Positions 31,501 through 38,854 of a stretch of DNA of 64,000 bases are shown here, piece after piece (positions within the stretch are counted from its first letter, which is position 1; every line of letters begins with the position of its first letter). Under the pieces are notes generated by a model. That model had not been told where the DNA came from and did not search any database. It saw only the letters and a program-made list of their open reading frames with translations. Origin of the DNA: Cupriavidus pinatubonensis (GTDB taxonomy: Bacteria; Pseudomonadota; Gammaproteobacteria; Burkholderiales; Burkholderiaceae). Both the position numbers and the translations under genes were made by a program. The DNA lies in NCBI RefSeq assembly GCF_019602855.1, contig NZ_CP080767.1, positions 372,001 through 436,000 of the forward strand, written 5' to 3'.

Positions 31501-32431
31501 TCTTGCCAACCAGCGCCTGACAGGGCAGATGTTCGTGCACAGCCTGCATGACCGGCTTGGCGAGCCACAATATGTCGAGGGGCAGGGCTTCGATCCCGCC
31601 GGCGACAAGCCGCGCTCCGGCTGGCTGCGCGTGGTTGGAAAATGGGAAGGCAGCCGGAGTGCGGATGGCGTCTTCAAGACCAGCACCGACTCCTTTCTGC
31701 TGCATGGTGGTACCGAACTCGCCAGATGGAATGTGTTCGGCGAATCGGACCGCGGCCACCTCGGGCTGATGGGCAGCTATGGCATGGCCGATTCCGACGC
31801 GAGCGCGCAAGGCAACCCGTTCTCCGCACGCGGCAAGGTGGAAGGATGGAGCATCGGCGCCTACGGCACGTGGTACCAGAACGATGAGAAGAAACTTGGC
31901 ACCTATGTCGATTCCTGGCTTCAGTACGGATGGTTCACGAACCGGGTAGAGGGCGACCTGCTGCCGACCGTGCGCTACCACGCGCGTGGCTGGGCTGCCT
32001 CGGGCGAGGTCGGCTACGCCACGCCGCTGCGCAATGACTGGATCCTCGAACCACAGGGACAGGTGATCTACGTCGGCTACAACGAAGATGACATCACGGA
32101 ACAGAACGGCACGCAGATCGGCGGCGCCGATTCACACGGCTGGATCACGCGGCTGGGCGCGCGGGTGCATCGGACCTACGTTCGCGAGGATGCTCGCAAA
32201 TGGCAGCCGTACATGACGCTCAACTGGTGGCACACGAGCGTGAGCAGCAGTATCCGGTTCAATGATTTGCCGGTCGGGAGTTTGTACCCGAGCAACCGCT
32301 ACGAGCTGAAGCTCGGTGTCAATGCGGATCTTGGCAAGCGCTGGACCGGGTGGAGCAATGTGTCCGGGGCTTGGGGCGCGCAGAGTTTTTATCAATATGC
32401 GGTGCGGGTTGGGGTGAAGTACACGTGGTAG
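28598..32431 (+). CDS. Type V autotransporter with pertactin-like beta-barrel
   Basis: A 1277-residue secreted surface protein. The long N-terminal region ends in a signal-peptide-like core (SIRASIILAAHAGTLLF, cleavage near AHGQA, about residue 58). The passenger (about 60-950) is Gly/Ala/Thr/Asn-rich with many short beta-strand repeats such as GSGAINVDTAA and GGTVDIRNSQ, predicted to form a right-handed beta-helix. A Pro-rich hinge (MPPPAPPTPPEP) precedes the C-terminal barrel (about 980-1277), which ends YAVRVGVKYTW with the terminal aromatic residue needed for outer-membrane insertion. No protease or lipase triad was recognised; adhesin is the simplest guess. AGGAG at 28588-28592 favours Met 28598 over the ATG at 28583. 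Confidence 0.9.
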   Translation: MQRCSRFRSCTCAPPFRLRPLWAAINRSAIISPHLSIRASIILAAHAGTLLFIAMDDAHGQACGTLSGLRTAGAVCAPAAGTAAIVTTTDGTTIDNASLASIRATGTQANASVSITGTSITNRATTAVSGVQAQVNGGTGSATVTFAGGTSNITMAGSGTLDGVAVLNNTSGQSSILVNAGTTLNIDNPLSGNDRDGLDINASGGGDATIVHQGAGTISTAGGSGLRARTSGAGNVTVQAAGGITLNVDNTNGVADPDDPGVEAGPANHAGIHAKASGSGAINVDTAAMVRAIATNAFGILTEGSSGATLVHNSGALTSDGLNGFGIRSTATTGSIEIRNEGAITTTGPAAHGIYANSSSGAITVDNRAPIAVGSTANADGSRGINIIARGAGAVNVTGTGDITVQGNVQSQRGSGIIISAEQGDISVAYSGGISVRGFGAGGIRADTAGGNVSVNYTGNRIETFHSNANGIYATARSATGTVDIAAQGTIVTHSDNGSGDGSGVASFGLQGVSQGGNVRVSFAGPTIDVNGSGAAILAANAYDGTGLGTVTVDNGGALIARGDRQQGIHTRSLTGEQTITNTAAIQTSGPTASQAILAEGTGAAAIHIVNSGALTASGNNASGIDAQTAGGTVDIRNSQTIAAGWGSSAGIQTAGASQTIDNTSAVGALSDVAIRADANGSAGTLLLSNSGQITGTVTAASSAVTMTNGGTWNLRAFSDSTGTGTRDRWAVAVSNLGTNAANSIVNSGSVVLAAQPGATLLSPAAATVSFDAAGAYLPFGQAANAPTQGGAVQGQILGVRTFTNGGVLDLTGGARVAGNVLVITGGQTAGQDGAGVFISNGGVLKLNTVLNEGAANSKSDVLVVDATSTGAGGPTRLRINNVGGAGAVTQGNGIGVVEVLNTAPGASAPNAFTLDGRAVAGAYEYRLFQGGVDGSQAGSWYLRSMQMPPPAPPTPPEPLFRPEVAAYLANQRLTGQMFVHSLHDRLGEPQYVEGQGFDPAGDKPRSGWLRVVGKWEGSRSADGVFKTSTDSFLLHGGTELARWNVFGESDRGHLGLMGSYGMADSDASAQGNPFSARGKVEGWSIGAYGTWYQNDEKKLGTYVDSWLQYGWFTNRVEGDLLPTVRYHARGWAASGEVGYATPLRNDWILEPQGQVIYVGYNEDDITEQNGTQIGGADSHGWITRLGARVHRTYVREDARKWQPYMTLNWWHTSVSSSIRFNDLPVGSLYPSNRYELKLGVNADLGKRWTGWSNVSGAWGAQSFYQYAVRVGVKYTW

Positions 32432-32467
32432 CGGACGTTCGGGCTGGCTGGTAGTGGCCTGGATATC

Positions 32468-32764
32468 GTGCCTTCTGCCAGCACGGCGCCTCTACTGACA
32501 CCATCATTCGCACTAACGGCCGAGATGATGGGCCAGTCGCAGCAGACCAAATTCCGGCAGGTCAGCTTCAGCGGCACGACGCAGGCCATCCAGGCTGTCG
32601 TGAAGGGCGACATTCCGGTCTATGTCGATGGCTTCGCGCCGCTGGTACTGACGCCATGGCCGAGTGCTGGCTTCGCTGCTTCCGCGGGGCGGCCGGTGGC
32701 GCTTTCGTCCTCCATGTCGGGTCATCTACGTGTTTTCCCCGGTGTCTCCCGGTGCTCCGTGTAA
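32468..32764 (+). pseudogene. Fragment of a Bug/TctC-type solute-binding protein
   Basis: The frame contains LTAEMMGQSQQTKFRQVSF, SGTTQAIQAVVKGDIPVYVDG, and ASAGRPVAL, in the order of the middle of Bug-family periplasmic receptors. Only about 75 residues are family-like; there is no signal peptide, no N-terminal lobe and no C-terminal third. It is therefore a remnant, not a functional gene. It begins 36 bases after the autotransporter stop codon. The flanks of this 430-base gap (32432-32861) otherwise hold nothing recognisable apart from the leader of the next operon. Confidence 0.75.
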
Positions 32765-32861
32765 GAAGCAGGTAAGGGGCGGGCTTTACCTTATGTGCAC
32801 GGTCCGGAGCTGAGACCACCAGCGATCGGCAATCCCGTAGCACGATTGGCAGGAGACACAA

Positions 32862-33167
32862 ATGAATGAAGAACTGGTCGCAAGACTGAAAGCGAACCCG
32901 CGGTACCGCGAGCTCGTGCACAAGCGCTCGCGCCTTGGATGGACGCTGACGGCGGTGATGCTCGTGATCTATTACGGATACGTGCTGCTGATCGCCTTCG
33001 ACAAGGAAGTCCTTGCCGCCAAGGTCGGCGCCGGCGTGATGACGTGGGGCATGCCGATCGGGCTGTTCGTGATTCTCTTCACCGTGGCCATCACCGGCTT
33101 CTATGTGCGTCACGCCAATCGCGCGTATGACGAGCTGACCGAACAGATCAAGCGGGAGGTCGCATGA
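32862..33167 (+). CDS. yjcH: DUF485 inner-membrane protein
   Basis: A 101-residue protein with two transmembrane helices ([20 protein letters not shown] and a second in [15 protein letters not shown]), the standard DUF485 form. It is nearly always cotranscribed with the acetate permease ActP, and here its stop overlaps the actP start by four bases (ATGA at 33164). Its role is thought to be accessory to the permease. An AGGAG ribosome site is present. Confidence 0.93.
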   Translation: MNEELVARLKANPRYRELVHKRSRLGWTLTAVMLVIYYGYVLLIAFDKEVLAAKVGAGVMTWGMPIGLFVILFTVAITGFYVRHANRAYDELTEQIKREVA

Positions 33168-34825
33168 AAGCGAACCATGCCTTCATTGCCGGCAGCGCGC
33201 TGCTGCTTTCCACCGCCGCGCTGGCCGCGGGCGGAGACCTCGGGCAGGCCGTCCGGCAGCCGACCAACTGGACTGCCATCGGCATGTTCGTGGTATTCGT
33301 GATCGGCACGCTGTTCATTACCAAGTGGGCCGCAAAGCGAACCACCTCCGCAGCGACCTTCTATACAGGCGGTGGCGGCATCACGGGCTTCCAGAACGGC
33401 CTGGCCATCGCAGGCGATTTCATGTCCGCGGCCTCGTTCCTCGGCATCTCCGCGGCGGTCTATGCCAATGGCTATGACGGGCTGATCTATTCAATCGGCT
33501 TCCTGGTCGGCTGGCCCGTCATCACGTTCCTGATGGCCGAACGCCTGCGCAATCTGGGCCGCTTCACGTTTGCCGACGTCGCGGCGTACCGATTCAAGCA
33601 GGGACCGATCCGCGCATTCGCCGCATCGGGCACGCTTGTCGTGGTGGCGTTCTACCTGATCGCACAGATGGTCGGTGCGGGCCAGCTCATCAAGCTGCTG
33701 TTCGGCCTGGAATACTGGATCGCGGTGGTGATCGTCGGCGCGCTGATGATGGTGTACGTGCTGTTCGGCGGCATGACGGCCACGACGTGGGTGCAGATCA
33801 TCAAGGCGTGCCTGCTGCTCGGCGGCGCGACGTTCATGGCGTTCATGGTGCTGGCGCAGTACCACTTCAGCCCCGAGGCGCTGTTCGCGAAGGCGGTCGA
33901 GGTCCACGCCAAGAAGGAATCGATCATGAGTCCGGGCAACTTCATCAAGGACCCGATCTCGGCAATCTCGTTCGGCATCGCGCTGATGTTCGGCACGGCG
34001 GGCCTGCCGCACATCCTGATGCGCTTCTTCACCGTGCCCAACGCAAAGGAAGCGCGCAAGTCGGTGTTCTGGGCAACCACATGGATCGGCTACTTCTACA
34101 TCCTGACTTTCATCATCGGCTTCGGCGCGATCGTGCTTGTCAGCACCAACCCGAGCTTCCAGGACGGCAGCGGCAAGCTGCTCGGCGGCGTCAACATGGC
34201 GGCGGTGCACCTGGCCAGCGCGGTCGGCGGCAATGTGTTCCTTGGCTTTATCTCGGCCGTGGCGTTCGCGACGATCCTTGCTGTGGTAGCGGGCCTGACG
34301 CTCGCCGGCGCATCGGCGGTCTCGCATGACCTCTATGCCACGGTGTTCAAGCACGGCAAGGCGACCAGCTCGATGGAGCTGCGCGTATCGCGCATCACGA
34401 CCATCATCCTCGGCATGGTTGCGGTGGTGCTCGGCATCGTGTTTGAAAAGCAGAACATCGCGTTCATGGTGTCGCTCGCGTTCGCTGTGGCAGCGTCGGC
34501 CAACTTCCCGGTGCTGTTCATGTCGGTGCTGTGGAAGGGCTGCACCACGCGCGGCGCGACCATCGGCGGCTTCCTTGGCCTGCTGTCGGCGGTGGTGCTC
34601 ACCGTGCTGTCGCAAGCCGTGTGGGTCGACGTGTTCCACTTCAAGGACGCGCCGTTCCCGTACACCTCTCCGGCGCTGTTCTCGATGACGATCGGCTTTG
34701 TCGGCATCTGGATCTTCTCGCTGACCGACAAGTCCGCACGCGCACGCCTCGACATGGCAGGTTTCGAGGCGCAGGAGCTGCGTTCGGAGACCGGCATTGG
34801 CGCCGTGCAGGGGGCAAGCCACTGA
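33164..34825 (+). CDS. actP: Cation/acetate symporter ActP
   Basis: A 553-residue sodium:solute symporter that takes up acetate and other short carboxylates. It carries an N-terminal signal-like segment ([16 protein letters not shown]), then about 13 membrane helices; the SSS-family signature regions include [18 protein letters not shown] near residue 80 and [17 protein letters not shown] near residue 275. Translational coupling to the DUF485 gene and the strong terminator after it define a two-gene operon. Isocitrate lyase (44.7 kb), needed for growth on acetate, is in the same window but not linked. Confidence 0.96.
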   Translation: MKANHAFIAGSALLLSTAALAAGGDLGQAVRQPTNWTAIGMFVVFVIGTLFITKWAAKRTTSAATFYTGGGGITGFQNGLAIAGDFMSAASFLGISAAVYANGYDGLIYSIGFLVGWPVITFLMAERLRNLGRFTFADVAAYRFKQGPIRAFAASGTLVVVAFYLIAQMVGAGQLIKLLFGLEYWIAVVIVGALMMVYVLFGGMTATTWVQIIKACLLLGGATFMAFMVLAQYHFSPEALFAKAVEVHAKKESIMSPGNFIKDPISAISFGIALMFGTAGLPHILMRFFTVPNAKEARKSVFWATTWIGYFYILTFIIGFGAIVLVSTNPSFQDGSGKLLGGVNMAAVHLASAVGGNVFLGFISAVAFATILAVVAGLTLAGASAVSHDLYATVFKHGKATSSMELRVSRITTIILGMVAVVLGIVFEKQNIAFMVSLAFAVAASANFPVLFMSVLWKGCTTRGATIGGFLGLLSAVVLTVLSQAVWVDVFHFKDAPFPYTSPALFSMTIGFVGIWIFSLTDKSARARLDMAGFEAQELRSETGIGAVQGASH

Positions 34826-34850
34826 CAGCGGAATCATGACGCTATCAGAC

Positions 34851-34879
34851 ACGCCCGGCTTGCGAGCCGGGCGTTTTTG
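34851..34879 (+). terminator. actP terminator
   Basis: Perfect 10-bp stem ACGCCCGGCT / AGCCGGGCGT (34851-34860 and 34865-34874), loop TGCG, then TTTTTG on the plus strand. Confidence 0.93.
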
Positions 34880-34911
34880 TTCGAGCGGTTGCTGGTACGT
34901 CGACGTTCTTG

Positions 34912-36393
34912 TTATTGGGCTGGTCTGGCGCTGCGTACTTGCTGCCAGAAGCGATCGCGCTTGTACTGTGCATCGCGCGACACTGTCGATGGCAGGAACC
35001 TCGGCCCGACACTGGGCGGCTGGATCGCGGTGACGTAGAGCGCCTCCCTGACAGCAGGCGGGATATCGCTCGGATCGCGGCTGAAGCCGAAGATGATGCA
35101 GCCAAGGTCATTGTCATAGAACCGGCTGCGCGACCACATGTTTAGCGTCGTGAGCTTTCTGCCGGGAACAGACACGTAGAACTGCTGGCCGCCGAGATCG
35201 CGGCGGTCCCAGAGCGCAATCGATTTGCCGTCGTCCATGACCAGCGATACCGCGGTTGGAATACTGCCGGCTCGGATCGATGCGCCCGCGATGTTGAATG
35301 TCTTGCCGTCCGTGGACCGCGGAATGCTGATCGTTTTTTGCTCCACGCCACTCACTCGATCCGCGATGATGCCGGTGCGGTCCTGCCGGTTGCCGCCCCA
35401 CACCTTCGGCCCGCTCCCGGCCGGATAGCTGACGTCGACGATCCGGGGCGTGAAGTTGAACAGCTCGATATAGATTTCGGAGATGTTGGCGGCGGGCAGG
35501 CTGAACGGTGTCGCGACGGCACCGGCCCAGGCGCGGCACGTGGCATCCCAGTCATCCGCCGTGCCATAGGCGGCGCTGAACACATCGGGAAACGGGATGG
35601 TCTTTACCTGACCGGGGTTCCGGATCGGGTCCAGGGCGTTCAGCAGCAGCATGTAGTCGCCGAACAGGACCTGCTTCTTCTGCGAAAAGGATTGCCAGTA
35701 GTTGTAGATGGCGGTGTAGTGCTTGCCCGGGCTCGTGGGCGCGGCCGGTGCCAGCCGGTCCTGCTCCTTCCTGACGACGGCGTCCAGATAGGCGTGGTAC
35801 TCGTTGATCGTATCGCTCGCGAGCCTGACATAGCCCTCGTAGGTCGCGGTGTTCCATCCCCAGTCCCTGCCATGCAGCACGCAGTCGCGCAGCAGCACGG
35901 CATGCAGCTGGGAGAAGATGGCGAACAACGGGGCCAGTACCCATTGGAAATCCGGGTTGCGGAATTCCGATGCCGCCAGCGTCATCTGGGTGTTGGTGGC
36001 GATGAACTGCATACGCATGTTTGATGTGTCGCCGGTCGCCGCCGCGTTCAGGTACAGCTTCAGCGTGTTGCCAATGCCGTCGAGCTTGCTCTTCAGCAAG
36101 CTGTAGACCGCGTCATTGATCTTCTGCTGGATCAGGGCTTCGACCTTCTGCCTGATTTCCTCCCAGACGTCCGCAGGTTCAACCGGCCAAAGTAGTCCGA
36201 CCAGCGCGGACACGGCGCCGCCGACGACAGGGACCTCCGCAAGCACGACCTCGAGGATGGTCTTCAAGTCTTCCATCGGATCGGCGATGGGCAGTTTCCC
36301 GAGGGCGCCATCTGCGTGCGCCGGGAAAGCGGGGCCCATTGCCATCAGGGCGGCGGAAGGGATGGATCTGAGTAAGTCGCGTCGAGTCAGCAT
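34912..36393 (-). CDS. Tat-exported Cry delta-endotoxin-like protein
   Basis: A 493-residue protein with a twin-arginine signal (MLTRRDLLRS, hydrophobic core, AHA at residues 25-27). Residues about 40-260 resemble the pore-forming helical domain I of Bacillus Cry toxins: VWEEIRQKVEALIQQKI near residue 77, MRMQF at 126-130, and LHAVLLRDCVLHGRDWGW (residues 163-180), which parallels the Cry helix-5 pattern of LH, LRD, G and WG. Residues about 305-440 are predicted all-beta with repeated Gly-rich turns (VSLVMDDGKSIALWDRRD), like a beta-prism receptor-binding domain. A third Cry domain is absent. Met 36393 is chosen for its GGAG ribosome site and Tat motif. Homology to Cry is from memory of conserved patterns; target and activity are unknown. 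Confidence 0.75.
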   Translation of the reverse strand: MLTRRDLLRSIPSAALMAMGPAFPAHADGALGKLPIADPMEDLKTILEVVLAEVPVVGGAVSALVGLLWPVEPADVWEEIRQKVEALIQQKINDAVYSLLKSKLDGIGNTLKLYLNAAATGDTSNMRMQFIATNTQMTLAASEFRNPDFQWVLAPLFAIFSQLHAVLLRDCVLHGRDWGWNTATYEGYVRLASDTINEYHAYLDAVVRKEQDRLAPAAPTSPGKHYTAIYNYWQSFSQKKQVLFGDYMLLLNALDPIRNPGQVKTIPFPDVFSAAYGTADDWDATCRAWAGAVATPFSLPAANISEIYIELFNFTPRIVDVSYPAGSGPKVWGGNRQDRTGIIADRVSGVEQKTISIPRSTDGKTFNIAGASIRAGSIPTAVSLVMDDGKSIALWDRRDLGGQQFYVSVPGRKLTTLNMWSRSRFYDNDLGCIIFGFSRDPSDIPPAVREALYVTAIQPPSVGPRFLPSTVSRDAQYKRDRFWQQVRSARPAQ

Positions 36394-36512
36394 TCGGAAT
36401 TCTCCATGGATGTCCACGAGCACTAGGCATCGTTCGTAGGGCGACAGGGCTCGCGGAGTTACGAATTTCGGACGCTACTCAAACAGAAGGCGGCAACTGA
36501 TGATCTGGCTCA

Positions 36513-36767
36513 ATGAATACCCGTTTGCGCTGGTGCGGCGGGGCGTCTACTGGAATTGCAGACCAGGATGATTCAGAAATGGACCATTCGCACATGGATT
36601 TCCGTGAAATCTCGCTCAGATTCTGCACGAAAAAAACCACCATCGGTTCTCAAGCTACTTTGCTTGGAGATTCTGATGTCATACGGAATTTTCTTATTGA
36701 TATCTGGAAGATTCTGAAGGCGGATTCGGGGAATGATGAATCTATCTTCTTGGATCGAAACGAATAA
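36513..36767 (+). CDS. Uncertain small protein upstream of the trimeric autotransporter
   Basis: An 84-codon frame, or 62 codons from ATG 36579 where AGGATG precedes. The later part (MDFREISLRF to FLDRNE) has a protein-like mix of charged and hydrophobic residues, but I recognise no family. Codon usage is AT-rich compared with the genome. The stop codon abuts the inverted repeat before the YadA-like gene. It could be a real leader or small protein, or chance. Confidence 0.3.
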   Translation: MNTRLRWCGGASTGIADQDDSEMDHSHMDFREISLRFCTKKTTIGSQATLLGDSDVIRNFLIDIWKILKADSGNDESIFLDRNE

Positions 36768-36832
36768 TTCCCATTGCTCTGCAAGGTGCGGAGCAAAAAG
36801 AAATGAAACAACGGACTAATGGGAATTTTTTC
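36766..36832 (+). promoter_or_regulatory. Nested inverted repeats in the leader of the YadA-like gene
   Basis: An outer perfect 10-bp inverted repeat, AATTCCCATT (36766-36775) and AATGGGAATT (36818-36827), encloses a second hairpin GCTCTGC / GCGGAGC (36776-36782 and 36788-36794). A T run follows at 36826-36831, immediately before the ribosome site AGGGAGAT of the YadA-like gene. It could be a terminator for the small upstream frame, an attenuator, or a structure that controls access to the ribosome site. Confidence 0.6.
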
Positions 36833-36846
36833 AGGGAGATATCTTT

Positions 36847-38118
36847 ATGAGAAGTCATAAGAACGGGAGCTGCGGTTCCGGGCACATTTTGATCAGCGGC
36901 TTATCCCGGGTTTCGAAAGGACTGGTTGCCGTATCGACGCTGGCGTTTGGCATGGCGGAGTCGAATGCCAGCGTGGTCATCGACAATTATCAGTTTTCGG
37001 GTGGGGGCACGATCTGTTCAAAAATTGAACCGGGTCAGGTGGCGATGGGTGCCGACGGCGGCAGCGGTTGCGTGGCTCCTGAGTGGGGGCCGGGGCCGTC
37101 CAGCGCTGGAAATCCGGGGCAAAACATCGTTATGTACCCGAACATAAACATTAACGGTGAGGTGGATTCCCTATCGATTGGTGGCTACCTCGATGTCTGG
37201 AAGGCTGCAACCTTCTTTGACGGCGTGAACATGCAAGGCACGAGAATCAGCATGCTTGGCGCGGGCACCGGCGACCAGGACGCCGTCAACGTGAGCCAGC
37301 TCAAGGGCGGACTCGCGGCGCTCGGCGGCGGAGCGGGTGTTGCCGCCGATGGCTCGGTCATCGCGCCGAGCTACACGCTCGGCGGCGGCACGTTCAATGA
37401 CGTCGGTTCTGCACTGAGCAATCTTGACGGACGCATCACCAGCATGGGGCAACAGGGTGGTGGTGGCGCTTCGGAGAATGCCTATTTCCACGCGGACGGC
37501 AAGCTCGATGGCAGCGATGCCGCGGTGGTCGCCGCCGGCACACTGGGCGTAGCGGCCGGTGCTAACGCGCAGGCACAGGCCACCAACAGCGTCGCGATCG
37601 GTGCGAACGCGCAGGCGATGGCCAGTGACTCCGCGGCGCTTGGCGCAAATGCGCAGGCAACGGCCCAGGGCAGCGTGGCGATCGGCACCAATTCGGTAGC
37701 GGACCGCGCCAATACGGTGTCGGTGGGCGCGGCCGGCGCCGAGCGCCAGATCACGAACGTGGCGGCCGCGACGAAAGACACCGATGCGGTCAACCTTGGG
37801 CAACTGCGCGATTACGCCAGCGAGGCCGGCCGGCAGGCCGTCAGCCAGGCCAACAGCTACACCGACCAACGCGTCGACGCCCTGAGCCGCGAAGCTCACG
37901 CGGGCACGGCGGCCGCCATGGCCATGGCCGGACTGCCGCAGGCGACCATTCCGGGCAAGAGCATGATTGCCCTTGGCGGTGCGACTTACCGTGGCCAGAG
38001 CGGTCTGGCGATCGGTGCCTCGGTGATGTCGCCGGGCGGTCGCTGGGTGTACAAGCTGACCGGCAGCACCGCGCGCAATACGTATGGCGCGAGCCTTGCC
38101 GCCGGATTCCACTGGTAA
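36847..38118 (+). CDS. YadA-like trimeric autotransporter adhesin
   Basis: A 423-residue type Vc adhesin that should trimerise on the cell surface. A signal region (LVAVSTLAFGMAESNA) ends near residue 42. The head has left-handed beta-roll repeats (NSVAIGANAQA, DSAALGANAQA, GSVAIGTNS at residues about 245-285), then a neck (TNVAAATKDTDAVNLGQLRD) and a short coiled stalk (about 325-355). The C-terminal anchor (AAMAMAGLPQATIPGKSMI to ASLAAGFHW) is the four-strand barrel unit. An earlier neck-like motif (GDQDAVNVSQLKGG) lies near residue 142. It is short for the family. GGGAG precedes ATG. Confidence 0.9.
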   Translation: MRSHKNGSCGSGHILISGLSRVSKGLVAVSTLAFGMAESNASVVIDNYQFSGGGTICSKIEPGQVAMGADGGSGCVAPEWGPGPSSAGNPGQNIVMYPNININGEVDSLSIGGYLDVWKAATFFDGVNMQGTRISMLGAGTGDQDAVNVSQLKGGLAALGGGAGVAADGSVIAPSYTLGGGTFNDVGSALSNLDGRITSMGQQGGGGASENAYFHADGKLDGSDAAVVAAGTLGVAAGANAQAQATNSVAIGANAQAMASDSAALGANAQATAQGSVAIGTNSVADRANTVSVGAAGAERQITNVAAATKDTDAVNLGQLRDYASEAGRQAVSQANSYTDQRVDALSREAHAGTAAAMAMAGLPQATIPGKSMIALGGATYRGQSGLAIGASVMSPGGRWVYKLTGSTARNTYGASLAAGFHW

Positions 38119-38295
38119 GCCATCGGCGCTCCGCGCAACGTGCGGGGGCGTCTGCTATCTTGGATCGAGGATCAGCAACGTCCCGCCGTCGGCATGCAAC
38201 GCGGGTGCTGGCACCGGGCGCACCGACGGCGCCTGGGGTCACTTCCCTGCACAGCGCGGGCCCGGACGAGCCTGCGCTGTGGGATGGAGCCAACG

Positions 38296-38757
38296 ATGAA
38301 GCCGCAACCGTTCGCAGTGACTCCCGACGCGCAGGCGCGCGCGCTCAATGTGGTAGGTGAAAAGATTACGGTGCTGGCGCCGAATACCGCCACCCAAGGG
38401 TATGAGGTGTTCCTGCAGCAGGGCGAAGAGGGCAGCGGACCGCCGCCGCACAGCCACGACTGGGACGAGTCGTTCTACATCACGCGCGGCACGATCGACA
38501 TCGGTTACGACGACCAGGTCATCACGGCCACGGCCGGCACGTTCGTGCATGTGCCGGCGGGCACTGTGCATCACTTCCGCTTCGGTGCGGGCGGTGGCGA
38601 GATGATTTCCGTCACGAGCCACAATGGTCGGGCATCGCGTCTCTTCACCCGGCTCGACGAGGAAATCCCGCCGGGTCCCCCTGATATCGAGAAACTGCTT
38701 GCCGTGGCGCAGGAGTGTGGGGTGACGGTTGCCGCAGGCGAGCCTCCTCCGGCCTGA
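38296..38757 (+). CDS. Cupin-domain protein
   Basis: A 153-residue single-domain cupin. The metal-binding motif 1 is visible as PPPHSHDWDESFYITRGTI (residues about 50-68, two His and one Glu) and motif 2 as HVPAGTVHHFRF near residue 85. Enzymatic function cannot be assigned; such proteins may be dioxygenases, isomerases or sensors. GGAG lies at a good distance before Met 38296; the frame is open upstream without family-like sequence. No operon partner is evident. Confidence 0.85.
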   Translation: MKPQPFAVTPDAQARALNVVGEKITVLAPNTATQGYEVFLQQGEEGSGPPPHSHDWDESFYITRGTIDIGYDDQVITATAGTFVHVPAGTVHHFRFGAGGGEMISVTSHNGRASRLFTRLDEEIPPGPPDIEKLLAVAQECGVTVAAGEPPPA

Positions 38758-38854
38758 CCGCCGATCGAACCTTCCTGCATGGCGAGCTACCGGCTCGACG
38801 CGTTGAACCACCCCTGGTAATAATCGCTGCAACGCCAAACTTCAGGGGTGGTGC

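Larger units (their letters stand above)
36394..36846. other. AT-richer divergent region between the Cry-like and YadA-like genes
   Basis: This 453-base gap is visibly richer in A and T than its surroundings. It includes an uncertain small frame (36513-36767) and a nested inverted-repeat structure (36766-36832), annotated separately. It must carry promoters for both flanking genes; none was assigned with confidence. The composition suggests acquired DNA or a conserved regulatory leader. Confidence 0.5.
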
